DNA from: Alcanivorax sp. | Lineage (GTDB): Bacteria; Pseudomonadota; Gammaproteobacteria; Pseudomonadales; Alcanivoracaceae | Assembly: GCF_019431375.1 (NCBI RefSeq) | Contig: NZ_CP080267.1 | Location: 434,001 to 498,000 of the forward strand | Length of the DNA: 64,000 bases | Direction of reading: 5' to 3' | Part shown: piece by piece, positions 1-7,871 of the stretch | How positions within the stretch are numbered: position 1 is the first letter of the stretch | How the letters are laid out: each line of letters begins with the position of its first letter | Translations under genes and position numbers: made by a program | Notes under the pieces: generated by a model | The model's input: the letters and a program-made list of their open reading frames with translations, nothing else | What the model was told of the DNA's origin: nothing | Databases searched by the model: none

Positions 1-1095
1 GTGCTGGCCTCCGGCCCGTTGCATGTGCCGAATGTGCCCAACATCAAGGGGCTCAAGCGCTTCAAGGGCAAGGTGATGCATTCCGCCGAGTGGGATCATG
101 GTTATGACTTGGTGGGCAAGAAGGTGGTGTCCATCGGCACCGGCGGCAGCGCCATTCAGTACTGCCCGGAAATCGCCCCCAAGGTGAAAAAATTGTCCGT
201 GTTCCAGCGCAGCGCGGCCTGGGTGATTCCCCGGGATGAGCGAGGCTATTGGGGAATCCAGCAGCGGCTGTTCAAACGCTTCCCGGCGCTACGCAAACTG
301 CATCGGGCCAGACTGTACTGGAGCAATGAATCCCGGGTGGCCCCGGCCTCCAGCCCCAAGGCCGCCCAGCTGCTGGGTGCCCTGTGCAAGCAGTTCATCC
401 GCCTGCAGGTGAAAGACAAGGCGCTGGTGAAAAAGCTGACGCCGGACTACACCTTCGGCTGCAAGCGGGTGCTGATTTCCAACAAGTGGTACCCCATGTT
501 CAACCGCGACAATGTGGAGCTGGTCACCGCCGGGATCCGTGAGGTGAAAGCCAACAGCGTGGTCACGGAAGACGGGGTGGAACACGAGGCGGATTGCATC
601 ATTCTCGGCACCGGCTTCGTGGTGGATCCGCGTATCTATATGAAAGACTTTCCGCTCACCGGTTTGCCGGGCCATGACCTGCACAAGGATTGGGCCAAGT
701 CTGCGGAAGCGCATTACGGCGTTACCGTCAGCGGCTACCCGAACCTGTATATGCTGGTGGGGCCAAACACGGGGCTGGGCCATAATTCCATTCTGTTCAT
801 GATCGAGTGTCAGGTGAAATACATCCTGCAATGCATGGCGCTGCTGCGTGAGGAAGGCGCGGATTATCTGGATGTGAAACCGAAAGCCCAAGAAGCGTTC
901 AATGCCACGGTGCAGCGCCGCCTGCAGGGCACGACCTGGACGTCTGGCTGTACCAGCTGGTATCAACAGGACGATGGCAAGAACTTCGCCCTGTGGCCGG
1001 GTTCTACCTGGCGCTACTGGCTGGAAACCCGCAACGTGCGTTCCACGGATTATGAGTTTGTGTCCGCGGATGCTGAGGCAACGGTGGAAGCCTGA
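1..1095 (+). CDS. Flavin-containing (Baeyer-Villiger type) monooxygenase, 5' end cut off
   Basis: C-terminal 364 residues of an NAD(P)H- and FAD-dependent monooxygenase; the reading frame is already open at base 1, so the first GTG is almost certainly an internal codon and roughly 130 N-terminal residues, including the FAD-binding glycine motif, lie outside the window. The Baeyer-Villiger fingerprint FxGxxxHxxxW(P/D) is visible at residues 21-32 (F21, G23, H27, W31, D32), followed by the second Rossmann motif GTGGSA near residue 46. Such enzymes insert oxygen next to a carbonyl, or hydroxylate, on ketones and related hydrophobic substrates; the substrate here cannot be told. A strong terminator follows, so it probably ends its transcription unit. 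Confidence 0.85.
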   Translation: MLASGPLHVPNVPNIKGLKRFKGKVMHSAEWDHGYDLVGKKVVSIGTGGSAIQYCPEIAPKVKKLSVFQRSAAWVIPRDERGYWGIQQRLFKRFPALRKLHRARLYWSNESRVAPASSPKAAQLLGALCKQFIRLQVKDKALVKKLTPDYTFGCKRVLISNKWYPMFNRDNVELVTAGIREVKANSVVTEDGVEHEADCIILGTGFVVDPRIYMKDFPLTGLPGHDLHKDWAKSAEAHYGVTVSGYPNLYMLVGPNTGLGHNSILFMIECQVKYILQCMALLREEGADYLDVKPKAQEAFNATVQRRLQGTTWTSGCTSWYQQDDGKNFALWPGSTWRYWLETRNVRSTDYEFVSADAEATVEA

Positions 1096-1124
1096 GGGTG
1101 TCTTGAGTCTATGGGAAAAAGTGA

Positions 1125-1150
1125 GGGGCAGCGTGGGCTGCCCCTTTTTT
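1125..1150 (+). terminator. Rho-independent terminator after the monooxygenase gene
   Basis: Perfect 8-bp stem GGGGCAGC/GCTGCCCC with a 4-base loop, followed directly by six T. It lies 30 bases after the stop codon. Confidence 0.85.
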
Positions 1151-1223
1151 GTGGAGGGCGGTTCTGGCATTGCGGATGGCTTGTGGTAAAAAAGGGGGGA
1201 ATAAACCGGTCAGAGAGACGTCG

Positions 1224-1691
1224 ATGAAAAAAATGATCCCGATGATCGCTGCTGCCGTGACAGTGCTGGCACTGTACGGGCTGGATAACCTGCGCGATGA
1301 CAGTACAGTCAGCCAGGCTCCCGCGCAGACCCCGCAGACGGAAACGGCCTCGGTTGGCGGTGAAAGGGGCATTCAGGCGGCCTATGAAAACCGGCAAAGC
1401 GATGTCCAGGTGGAAGGTGCCGGTCGGGTGGTCAAGGTGCTGCCGGACGACAATAAGGGCAGTCGCCACCAGAAATTCATTCTGGAGCTTGCCTCTGGCC
1501 AGACCATTCTGATCGCTCACAACATCGATCTGGCGCCACGGATTCCGGACTTGCGTGAAGGTGATCGTGTCAGTTTCTACGGGGAGTACGAGTGGAATGA
1601 GCGGGGTGGGGTGATCCACTGGACCCACCATGATCCACAAGGGTGTCATGTGGATGGCTGGCTGAAACATGATGGCAAGATCTTCCAGTAA
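1224..1691 (+). CDS. DUF3465 family exported/membrane-anchored protein
   Basis: 155-residue protein with a short lysine-led hydrophobic N-terminus (residues 1-20) that looks like a signal peptide or anchor, then a low-complexity Ala/Gln/Thr linker and a compact domain. The domain carries the DUF3465 hallmarks as I remember them: HQKF, AHNIDLAPRI, GDRVSFYGEYEWN, then HWTHHDP and DGWLKHDG at the C-terminus. The pattern suggests a small OB-fold-like periplasmic domain, but its biochemical role is unknown. The start at 1224 was preferred over an upstream in-frame start because it gives the signal-like N-terminus and has a GAGAGACG ribosome-binding-like stretch before it. Confidence 0.75.
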   Translation: MKKMIPMIAAAVTVLALYGLDNLRDDSTVSQAPAQTPQTETASVGGERGIQAAYENRQSDVQVEGAGRVVKVLPDDNKGSRHQKFILELASGQTILIAHNIDLAPRIPDLREGDRVSFYGEYEWNERGGVIHWTHHDPQGCHVDGWLKHDGKIFQ

Positions 1692-1762
1692 CCTGCCGAA
1701 GCAGTTTCCAGTGCCCGCTGGCTGGAGATTGTAATCTCTGGGCCGCGCTCTATGATCCGGCC

Positions 1763-2473
1763 ATGACTTCCCGATACCACCGCCTTGATCGTTTCCTCAG
1801 TCAGCGTCTGCAAATCAGCCGCAGTAATCTACGGCTGTTGCTGGCTGCCGGGCGTGTGCAGGTCAATGGCGAGGCGGAGCGTGATCGGCAGCGGCGGATC
1901 GGTCCGTTCGATGTGGTGGTTTGCGATGGTGAGATTCTGCAGGCAAACCGACCTCGTTATCTGATGCTCAACAAGCCCGCCGCGGTGGTCAGCGCTACCT
2001 GTGATGATCATCACCCCACCGTGCTGGATCTGTTACCGAATGATCAGCGTGAGGGGCTGCACCTGGCCGGGCGACTGGATTTCAATTCCACCGGCCTGGT
2101 GCTGTTGACCAACGATGGCGACTGGTCCCGGCAGCTGAGTCGGCCGGAAAATCGGGTGCGCAAGCATTATCGGGTGACGCTGGAAAAGCCGTTAACCGAA
2201 GAGTATGTGACCGCGTTTGCCGAAGGTATGTGGTTTGAATACGAGGGCATTGTGACTCGCCCGGCGGAGCTGAAAATCCGCAGCCCGTTCGAGGCGGATG
2301 TGTGGCTGTGCGAGGGGCGTTATCACCAGATCAAACGCATGTTCGGGCGCTTTGATAACAAGGTGCTGACGCTGCATCGGCTGGCGATTGGTAACCTGGT
2401 GCTGGATGACAGCTTGAAACCGGGTGAATGGCGTGAGCTTACGGCGTCGGAATTGGCTGTCTTTTCGGATTAA
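1763..2473 (+). CDS. rsuA: 16S rRNA pseudouridine(516) synthase RsuA
   Basis: 236 residues: an N-terminal S4 RNA-binding domain (about 5-55) and an RsuA/RluB/E/F-type catalytic domain. Hallmarks are LMLNKPAAVVSA at 67-78, the catalytic loop GRLDFNSTGL with the nucleophilic Asp at 106, and EGRYHQIKRMF near 195-206. Together with DDHHPTVLDLL this fits RsuA better than RluE or RluB. The enzyme isomerises U516 of 16S rRNA to pseudouridine. It stands alone between the DUF3465 gene and a convergent gene, with a REP-like inverted repeat just after the stop codon. Confidence 0.88.
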   Translation: MTSRYHRLDRFLSQRLQISRSNLRLLLAAGRVQVNGEAERDRQRRIGPFDVVVCDGEILQANRPRYLMLNKPAAVVSATCDDHHPTVLDLLPNDQREGLHLAGRLDFNSTGLVLLTNDGDWSRQLSRPENRVRKHYRVTLEKPLTEEYVTAFAEGMWFEYEGIVTRPAELKIRSPFEADVWLCEGRYHQIKRMFGRFDNKVLTLHRLAIGNLVLDDSLKPGEWRELTASELAVFSD

Positions 2474-2476
2474 GTC

Positions 2477-2543
2477 GTTGGAGCTTTGCTTGCAAAGCGA
2501 AGGGTCCAGATCCAGCGCTTCGCCTTGCGAGCAAGGCTCCAAC
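2477..2543. repeat. REP/BIME-like inverted repeat, family A (full pair)
   Basis: Two 26-base arms, 2477-2502 (GTTGGAGCTTTGCTTGCAAA... ) and 2518-2543, are inverted copies differing at only three positions. Each arm is itself partly palindromic (CTTTGCTTGCAAAG; CCTTGCGAGCAAGG). The element lies between two convergent genes. A related pair is at 4829-4897. The layout is typical of bacterial interspersed mosaic elements built from REP sequences. Confidence 0.8.
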
Positions 2544-2557
2544 GGGGAGCGGTGGTA

Positions 2558-3442
2558 TCAAACCAGCGACTTGCCTTTCTTCAGGCGCCGGCGGAAATCC
2601 CACAGCACCAGGTTGTAAGGTGTCTGCCGGATGACGCGTGGCAGCAGGAGGCTGATGCGGCCGATGGTGCGCACGGTGCGCTCAAAACGCTGCTGCTTTT
2701 TGTCATTCCATTCCAGCTGCATTTGCTCACGGATTTCGGGCGGCAGGAAACCGGTGGTGACAAACCGGTTGAAACGCCCCAGCAGAAAACGGGTTGGACG
2801 GCTGAGGAATGTCAGGTCGGCGATCATCATCAGGTACTGGCGGATGCGCGCGTCGATGTGCAGCTTCTGCAGGCCCTCCTGCCAGTAGGCGTCAAACGCC
2901 TCCAGGTCTTTCGGCCAGGTATCCTGCCGCACTTGCAGGGTAGTGCCCAGCGGGTGGGCCAACTGGTAAAAGGCTTCCTGCTCCTCCCGGCTCATTGGCC
3001 CATGGAGTTTCTGGTGGGTGTCCACGAAGCCCCAGTAGAGACAGGCCGCAACCCACATCTGCAGGTTTTCATCGAAGGCGTTATTTCACCGGTGAGTGTT
3101 CGGTGGAGTGGACCTGGGCATGGGAACGATTTACCGCCCTGCGGTAGGCCAGCTTCTCTTCACTGGTGCCCATCATGGCGACGGCCAGGTAGGTGAAGGT
3201 GGTGCGTGAGCGTTTGATCGGATGATGCAGTATCTCGAGCCACTTTCCACCCGGCTTTCCGCCACTCCATACCCCACCGCAGGCAAGGCCAGTTGCAGGA
3301 TGATGTTGGCGCCACCGGCCAACAGCATGGCGCCATCGAAGATACCGGGGAATTGCTGGTCCAGTTCCCTCGCGGTGAGGGGAGTGGGCCAGTGGTGTTC
3401 CAGTCGGGCCTGGCGGCTTTCCAGGTTGGCTTGAGCTGTCAT
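2558..3442 (-). pseudogene. MpaB-like oxygenase domain protein (DUF2236), broken by two frameshifts
   Basis: The whole 885-base locus has the length of an intact ~295-residue DUF2236/MpaB-type (putative haem oxygenase) gene, but the reading frame is broken twice. The N-terminal part (start 3442, about 70 residues, with IFDGAMLLAGGANIILQLALP and YGVAESRVESG) leaves frame near 3230. The middle segment (LHHPIKRSRTTFTYLAVAMM, then VNRSHAQVHSTEHSP) runs in another frame to a TAA near 3080. The rest (NAFDENLQMWVAACLYWGF to the stop at 2558) returns to the first frame. The two shifts compensate, consistent with loss of 1 and 2 bases. The RTTFTYL and HAQVHS motifs and the WVAA(C)LYW segment match the family. 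This is either a decaying gene or two sequencing errors. Confidence 0.75.
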
Positions 3443-3567
3443 TGTTGTTCTGTCCTCGCAGTCAGCGTGGTGGTTCATACGCCTGTTTCATTTCATGCTA
3501 GCGAGGTGTGCGCCATCAAACAATGAGACAAAATTAATTATTTGTATCATTGTGGCGTTTTCTGACC

Positions 3568-4452
3568 TTAAAGCCGCAATGCCCGGAAAACCGCCCGCAC
3601 ATGGCCGGCCAGTACATGGGTGGCCGAGCCTTCTTCTCCCCGGTAGAGCATGGCGATCTGATAGTCGCCCAGTTCAGGCAGCTGATATTCCTCGCCCAGT
3701 TGCTGCAGGGGAGGCTGGATCAGGCTGAGCGGGAAGGGGCCAATGGCCAGATCCGCCTGCATGGCCGCCTCCTGGCCGGCGCAATGTTCACTGGTGTAAG
3801 CCACCCGGTAGCGGTGATCGCTGCGGTCCAGGGCCTCCAGGGCCATCTTGCGCCAGGGGCAACCCTGGCTGGCAAGCGCCAGGGGCAGGGGTGTCTGGCT
3901 GACCGCGATGCCACCCTGGGCGCCGGCCCACACCAGCGGTTCGCTATGTACCACTTCCCCTCGTGCCGGGCGGCCCTGTTTGCCCGTGGTGACCATGATC
4001 AAATCCAGCTTGCCCGCATCCAGCTGCTTGAGCATGTCGGCGCTGCGACCGACGATTACATTTACCTGTACCGCAGGATGGGAGCGGGAAAACTGGGTCA
4101 GTACCTGGGGCAGGATGCGGGTGCCGATATCATCCGGGGTGCCCAACCGCACGGTGCCTTCCAGCTCCGGGGCGGTGAAGTGGCTGATGGCTTCCTGGTT
4201 CAGCTTGAGCAGCCGCCGGGCATAGCCGAGCATGGCCTCGCCCTCGGCGGTGAGGCTGACCCGGCGAGCTTCGCGCAGGAACAGCCGTTGACCCACCTGT
4301 TCCTCCAGCCGCTTGATCTGCATGCTCAGGGCAGAGGGTGTGCGGAACACTTCAGAGGCGGCCTGGGTAAAGCTTTCCGTTTCGGCGATAGCCACGAAGC
4401 TGCGCAGGATTTCCGTGTCCAGAAGGGGTTGAAGCGGGCTGTCCGGAGGCAT
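3568..4452 (-). CDS. LysR-family transcriptional regulator (LrhA-like)
   Basis: 294 residues with a winged helix-turn-helix at about 12-70 (LRSFVAIAETESFTQAA, then FRTPSALSMQIKRLEEQVG) and a LysR substrate-binding domain from about 95 onward. The helix-turn-helix and the GYARRLLKLNQEA linker helix resemble the LrhA/HexA branch. The effector is unknown. It is transcribed divergently from a small basic protein gene (4581-4784), the classical LysR arrangement, and a near-perfect dyad (4499-4513) lies between them as a likely binding site. The start at 4452 has an AAAGGTG ribosome-binding-like stretch about 5 bases upstream. Confidence 0.9.
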   Translation of the reverse strand: MPPDSPLQPLLDTEILRSFVAIAETESFTQAASEVFRTPSALSMQIKRLEEQVGQRLFLREARRVSLTAEGEAMLGYARRLLKLNQEAISHFTAPELEGTVRLGTPDDIGTRILPQVLTQFSRSHPAVQVNVIVGRSADMLKQLDAGKLDLIMVTTGKQGRPARGEVVHSEPLVWAGAQGGIAVSQTPLPLALASQGCPWRKMALEALDRSDHRYRVAYTSEHCAGQEAAMQADLAIGPFPLSLIQPPLQQLGEEYQLPELGDYQIAMLYRGEEGSATHVLAGHVRAVFRALRL

Positions 4453-4498
4453 GATTCACCTTTCAGAAAAATTGAACGATGAGTAAAGATCTTTTCGA

Positions 4499-4513
4499 TT
4501 TACTGATAGTAAA
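4499..4513. promoter_or_regulatory. Candidate LysR-box dyad in the divergent promoter region
   Basis: TTTACT-GAT-AGTAAA is a perfect 6-bp inverted repeat with a 3-base centre and contains the T-N11-A pattern of LysR-type operators. It lies 46 bases upstream of the LysR start and 67 bases upstream of the divergent small gene. Function is inferred from position and symmetry only. Confidence 0.5.
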
Positions 4514-4580
4514 CCCGATTGCATCATGGAGCCAATCACAGCCCAGCCACTCCATAACGTTCCCAAACAGGGAGGAGACC

Positions 4581-4784
4581 ATGAAGCGCAACGACCCTCA
4601 AACACTGGAAGCCCCCAAGCGGATTCACTCCCGCAAGCCGGATCTGCACATGCCGGCCATGCCGCCACTGGAACTGATGGATGCCCTGGATTACCGCATC
4701 CGTCTGGCCTGGTATCGCCTGCGCAAGAATCGCGCGCAGCAGCGTGCCCGGATGGCCCAGCGGCTGCAAAGGAAACCGGTCTGA
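4581..4784 (+). CDS. Small basic protein of unknown function, divergent from LysR gene
   Basis: 67 residues, strongly basic in its second half (DALDYRIRLAWYRLRKNRAQQ, then RARMAQRLQRK), which predicts one amphipathic, possibly RNA-, DNA- or membrane-contacting helix. A weak resemblance to DUF1127-type small proteins (aromatic/Arg-rich helix) is noted but not strong enough to assign the family. The start at 4581 is well supported: GGAGGAG sits 4 bases upstream. An in-frame ATG at 4479 would add 34 residues but has no such site and would overlap the candidate LysR box. Its divergent placement suggests it is a target of the neighbouring LysR regulator. Confidence 0.65.
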   Translation: MKRNDPQTLEAPKRIHSRKPDLHMPAMPPLELMDALDYRIRLAWYRLRKNRAQQRARMAQRLQRKPV

Positions 4785-4828
4785 GCGTTGCGTCTGATGC
4801 GGATGTGAAGGCACAGCTAGACGGCTGA

Positions 4829-4897
4829 TTCGCCTTGTGAACAAGGCTCCAACGGGTATGAGCTGATTCACCGTTGGCGCTTTGCTTGCAAAGCGAA
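4829..4897. repeat. REP-like repeat, family A (second pair, opposite arrangement)
   Basis: Arms 4829-4853 (TTCGCCTTGTGAACAAGG...) and 4873-4897 (GTTGGCGCTTTGCTTGCAAA...) are the same units found at 2477-2543, but here the right-type arm comes first and the left-type arm second. It fills the gap between the small basic protein gene and the etfD terminator. Confidence 0.7.
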
Positions 4898-4928
4898 CGC
4901 TCCAGATTCCTGGCCACTGACCAGACAC

Positions 4929-4958
4929 AAAAAAGGCGCCTGAGAAGGCGCCTTTTTT
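4929..4958. terminator. Bidirectional terminator at the end of etfD
   Basis: A6-GGCGCC-TGAGAA-GGCGCC-T6: perfect stem with A and T tracts on both sides, able to act on either strand. It lies 28 bases beyond the etfD stop codon on the minus strand. Confidence 0.85.
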
Positions 4959-4986
4959 GTTTGCAACACGGAAGCCGTGCGGTCAA

Positions 4987-6642
4987 TTACATGTTCGGGT
5001 AATTGGGGCCGCCGGTGCCTTCCGGAGCCACCCAGTTGATGTTCTGGGTGGGGTCCTTGATGTCGCAGGTCTTGCAGTGCACGCAGTTCTGGGCGTTGAT
5101 CTGGAAACGCTTGTCGCCAGTGTTCTCGTCCTCGACCACTTCGTACACACCCGCCGGGCAGTAACGCTGGGCCGGCTCGTCCCACTTGGGCAGGTTCACC
5201 TCAAGCGGTACGTTCGGGTCTTTCAGCGTCAGGTGGCACGGCTGATCTTCTTCGTGGTTGGTGTTGGACAGGAATACGCTGTCCAGCTTGGCGAAGGTGA
5301 TCTTGCCGTCCGGTTTCGGGTAGTCGATCTTCTTGCTCTGATCGGCAGGCTTCAGCGTGGCATGATCCGGGGTGGTGTCACGCATGGTGATCGGCAGCTT
5401 GCCGTTGAACAGGTTGATGTCCACGAAGGCAAACGCAGAACCGATGAAGTTGCCGAACTTGTGCTGGGCAGGACCGAAGTTGCGTTGAGCGTGCAGTTCT
5501 TCGTATACCCAGCTCTTGTCGAAGGCGTCCTTGTACTCGGTCAGCTCGTCGTTGCCGCGGCCGCCTTTCAGGGCTTCTGCCAGGATTTCTGCGGCAATCA
5601 TGCCGGACTTCATGGCGGTGTGGGTGCCCTTGATCTTGGCGAAGTTCAAGGTACCCGCGTTACAGCCCACCAGCAGACCACCGGGGAAGGTCATCTTCGG
5701 CAGGGACTGCAGGCCACCCTTGGAGATGGCACGGGCGCCATAGGACACACGCTTGCCGCCTTCCAGGTGCTTCTTGATTTCCGGATTGGTCTTCCAGCGC
5801 TGCATCTCGTCGAACGGAGACACATGCGGGTTGGAGTAGGCCAGATCGGTGATCAGACCCAGGGCAACCTGGTTGTTTTCAATGTGGTACAGGAAAGCAC
5901 CACCCGGGGAGCCGGACTCGGTGAGCGGCCAGCCGGCGGTGTGTACTACCAGGCCTTCCTGGTGCTTGGCCGGGTCGATGTCCCACAGTTCCTTGATGCC
6001 GATACCGTAGTGCTGCGGGTCGGTGCCTTCGCGCAGGTTGAATTTTTCCTGCAGCTGTTTGCCCAGGTGACCACGGCAACCTTCGGAGAAGATGGTGTAC
6101 TTGGCGTGCAGCTCCATGCCGGGGGTATAGCTGGGCTTCTTTTCGCCGTCGTGGCCGATGCCGGAATCGCCGGTGGCGATGCCCTTTACGGAACCATCGT
6201 CGTTGTACAGTACTTCACTGGCGGCAAAGCCGGGGAAGACCTCAATGCCCAGACCTTCGGCCTGTTCTGCCAGCCAACGGCACAGGTTACCCAGGGAAAT
6301 AATGTAGTTCCCTTCGTTGTGCATGGTCTTGGGTACGAACAGGTTCGGCACTTTCTGTGCCTTTTCCGGGCCGGTGAGGTAGTAGATCTCGTCGCCGGTG
6401 ACCTTGGTGTTCACCGGAGCGCCCATTTCCTGCCAGTTGGGGAACAGCTCGTTCAGTGCGCGCGGCTCAAGTACGGCACCGGAGAGAATATGAGCACCGA
6501 CTTCGGAGCCTTTCTCTACCACGACCACACTGATTTCCTGACCAGTTTCCTGGGCGATCTGGCCCAGACGGCAGGCGGTTGCCAGACCGGAAGGACCGGC
6601 GCCGACGATGACTACATCGACTTCCATAGATTCGCGTTCCAC
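4987..6642 (-). CDS. etfD: Electron transfer flavoprotein-ubiquinone oxidoreductase
   Basis: 551 residues when started at the GTG at 6642, which has GAGGAG with a good spacing and gives the usual family N-terminus; an ATG at 6627 is the alternative. The enzyme takes electrons from reduced ETF and passes them to membrane ubiquinone, linking beta-oxidation and other ETF-dependent dehydrogenases to respiration. Visible parts: FAD motif GAGPSG at 14-19; ubiquinone/membrane-contact middle region; a C-terminal [4Fe-4S] domain with Cys495 and the C520-VHC523-KTC526 cluster. Length and motifs are those of the bacterial enzyme. It is divergent from etfBA, its functional partners, across a 477-base control region. 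Confidence 0.96.
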   Translation of the reverse strand: MERESMEVDVVIVGAGPSGLATACRLGQIAQETGQEISVVVVEKGSEVGAHILSGAVLEPRALNELFPNWQEMGAPVNTKVTGDEIYYLTGPEKAQKVPNLFVPKTMHNEGNYIISLGNLCRWLAEQAEGLGIEVFPGFAASEVLYNDDGSVKGIATGDSGIGHDGEKKPSYTPGMELHAKYTIFSEGCRGHLGKQLQEKFNLREGTDPQHYGIGIKELWDIDPAKHQEGLVVHTAGWPLTESGSPGGAFLYHIENNQVALGLITDLAYSNPHVSPFDEMQRWKTNPEIKKHLEGGKRVSYGARAISKGGLQSLPKMTFPGGLLVGCNAGTLNFAKIKGTHTAMKSGMIAAEILAEALKGGRGNDELTEYKDAFDKSWVYEELHAQRNFGPAQHKFGNFIGSAFAFVDINLFNGKLPITMRDTTPDHATLKPADQSKKIDYPKPDGKITFAKLDSVFLSNTNHEEDQPCHLTLKDPNVPLEVNLPKWDEPAQRYCPAGVYEVVEDENTGDKRFQINAQNCVHCKTCDIKDPTQNINWVAPEGTGGPNYPNM

Positions 6643-7119
6643 AGCCTGTCTCCTCGCTATCGATTGCGTGTTTGGCCCTGAAGCCACTGAGAAAGGGGTT
6701 CTGAAACACTCTGCCACAGAAAAACCTTTCTCAGCAGCCACCTGGGGCCAGCCTTGGGGTGGCGCGGAGTATATAGAGATAGGCCAAACCGCACCACTGC
6801 CTGGGTTGGCCGCAACGCCCGCTGCATTGTTACCGGGTGTTGATCCGGTGGGGCGGCCACTGCAACCATTTCAAACAGGTGTTCGGATTATCCCTTGCTA
6901 GCTGGTTGATTTACAAGGAAATGGCCGACCGTAAAGTCACGAAAAGTGGACACCTTGCAGAGTCTATTTGCAGCAAAATCATTCGCTTACAGATTTTCGG
7001 CCTATTGACCTGCTTTGGCCGAGCGTTCAAGATAGCGGCTCTTTCGCGGGGGTGGACCCGGCAACGGCGTCAATTCGCCTCCTTCTACATGTCACCCAAT
7101 GGAACATTCCGAGGATCCT
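6643..7119. promoter_or_regulatory. Divergent etfD / etfBA control region
   Basis: 477 bases with no convincing gene. A weak sigma-70-like candidate for etfBA is TTGACC at 7005-7010 with AAGATA about 18 bases downstream (7029-7034). No clear operator, riboswitch or small RNA was recognised. The length and divergent geometry suggest shared regulation of the ETF electron pathway, but that is inference. Confidence 0.35.
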
Positions 7120-7698
7120 ATGAAGGTTCTTGTACCCATCAAGCGAGTCATTGACTACAACGTCAAGGTTCGCGTGAAGGCGGACAACTCTGGTGTTGAT
7201 CTCGCTAATGTCAAAATGGCCATGAACCCCTTCTGTGAAATCGCTGTAGAAGAAGCGGTGCGCCTGAAAGAGAAGGGTGTGGTTACCGAAATCGTTGCCG
7301 TTTCCATCGGTCCCAAGACCGCTCAGGAACAGCTGCGTACTGCCATGGCACTGGGCGCTGATCGCTCCATCCTGGTAGAAACCGATGAAGACGTTCAGCC
7401 GCTGGGCATCGCCAAGGCGCTGAAAGCCATCGTTGACGAAGAAAAGCCGGACCTGGTGATTCTCGGCAAACAGGCTATCGACGGCGACAACAACCAGACC
7501 GGCCAGATGCTGGCTGCACTGACCGGCATGCCGCAGGGCACTTTCGCGTCTGAAGTGGACGTGGCTGACGGTAAAGTGAAGGTTACCCGTGAAATCGACG
7601 GCGGCCTGCAGACCGTTGAGCTGAACCTGCCGGCGGTGGTTACCACCGACCTGCGTCTGAACGAGCCGCGTTACGCGTCTCTGCCGAACATCTTATGA
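7120..7698 (+). CDS. etfB: Electron transfer flavoprotein beta subunit, N-terminal part (gene interrupted by frameshift)
   Basis: 192 residues, starting at the ATG at 7120 behind a GAGGATC site. It carries the ETF-beta fold and signature: MKVLVPIKRVIDYNVKVRVK-type N-terminus and LVILGKQAIDGDNNQTGQML near 108-127. The frame ends at TGA 7696-7698, whereas the family normally runs to about 249 residues. Removing the two T at 7693-7694 would join 191 codons here to the next frame (58 codons), giving exactly 249. The missing C-terminus is present in the adjacent frame (7695-7871). ETF-beta binds AMP and, with EtfA, forms the electron carrier for acyl-CoA dehydrogenases. Either a sequencing error or a genuine split. 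Confidence 0.85.
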   Translation: MKVLVPIKRVIDYNVKVRVKADNSGVDLANVKMAMNPFCEIAVEEAVRLKEKGVVTEIVAVSIGPKTAQEQLRTAMALGADRSILVETDEDVQPLGIAKALKAIVDEEKPDLVILGKQAIDGDNNQTGQMLAALTGMPQGTFASEVDVADGKVKVTREIDGGLQTVELNLPAVVTTDLRLNEPRYASLPNIL

Positions 7699-7871
7699 AA
7701 GCCAAGAAAAAGCCGCTGGACACCAAGACCGCTGCTCATCTGGGCGTTGACCTGACTCCGCGTGTGACCACTGTCAGTGTGGAAGCACCGGCCGAGCGTC
7801 AGGCTGGCATCATCGTTGGCTCCGTTGACGAGCTGGTCGAGAAACTGAAGAACGAAGCGAAGGTGATCTGA
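7695..7871 (+). CDS. etfB: EtfB C-terminal part in the +2 frame (possible coupled fragment)
   Basis: 58 codons starting MKAKKKPLDTKT and ending KLKNEAKVI, clearly the normal C-terminus of ETF-beta. Its ATG (7695-7697) overlaps the TGA of the upstream part as ATGA, an arrangement that could allow translational coupling, although no ribosome binding site is visible. The junction lies inside the loop (LPNI/MKAKKK) that in the human protein recognises acyl-CoA dehydrogenases. The TGA at 7869-7871 overlaps the etfA ATG. Confidence 0.75.
   Translation: MKAKKKPLDTKTAAHLGVDLTPRVTTVSVEAPAERQAGIIVGSVDELVEKLKNEAKVI

Noticed and set aside
4479..4580. In-frame ATG extending the small basic protein gene upstream by 34 residues
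   Set aside because: No ribosome binding site, and it would run through the candidate LysR box; the ATG at 4581 has GGAGGAG.
4957..6681. Long open frame (about 574 codons) on the plus strand across etfD
   Set aside because: It is antisense to a clearly conserved ETF-QO gene; high GC content leaves such frames open. No family features or binding site.
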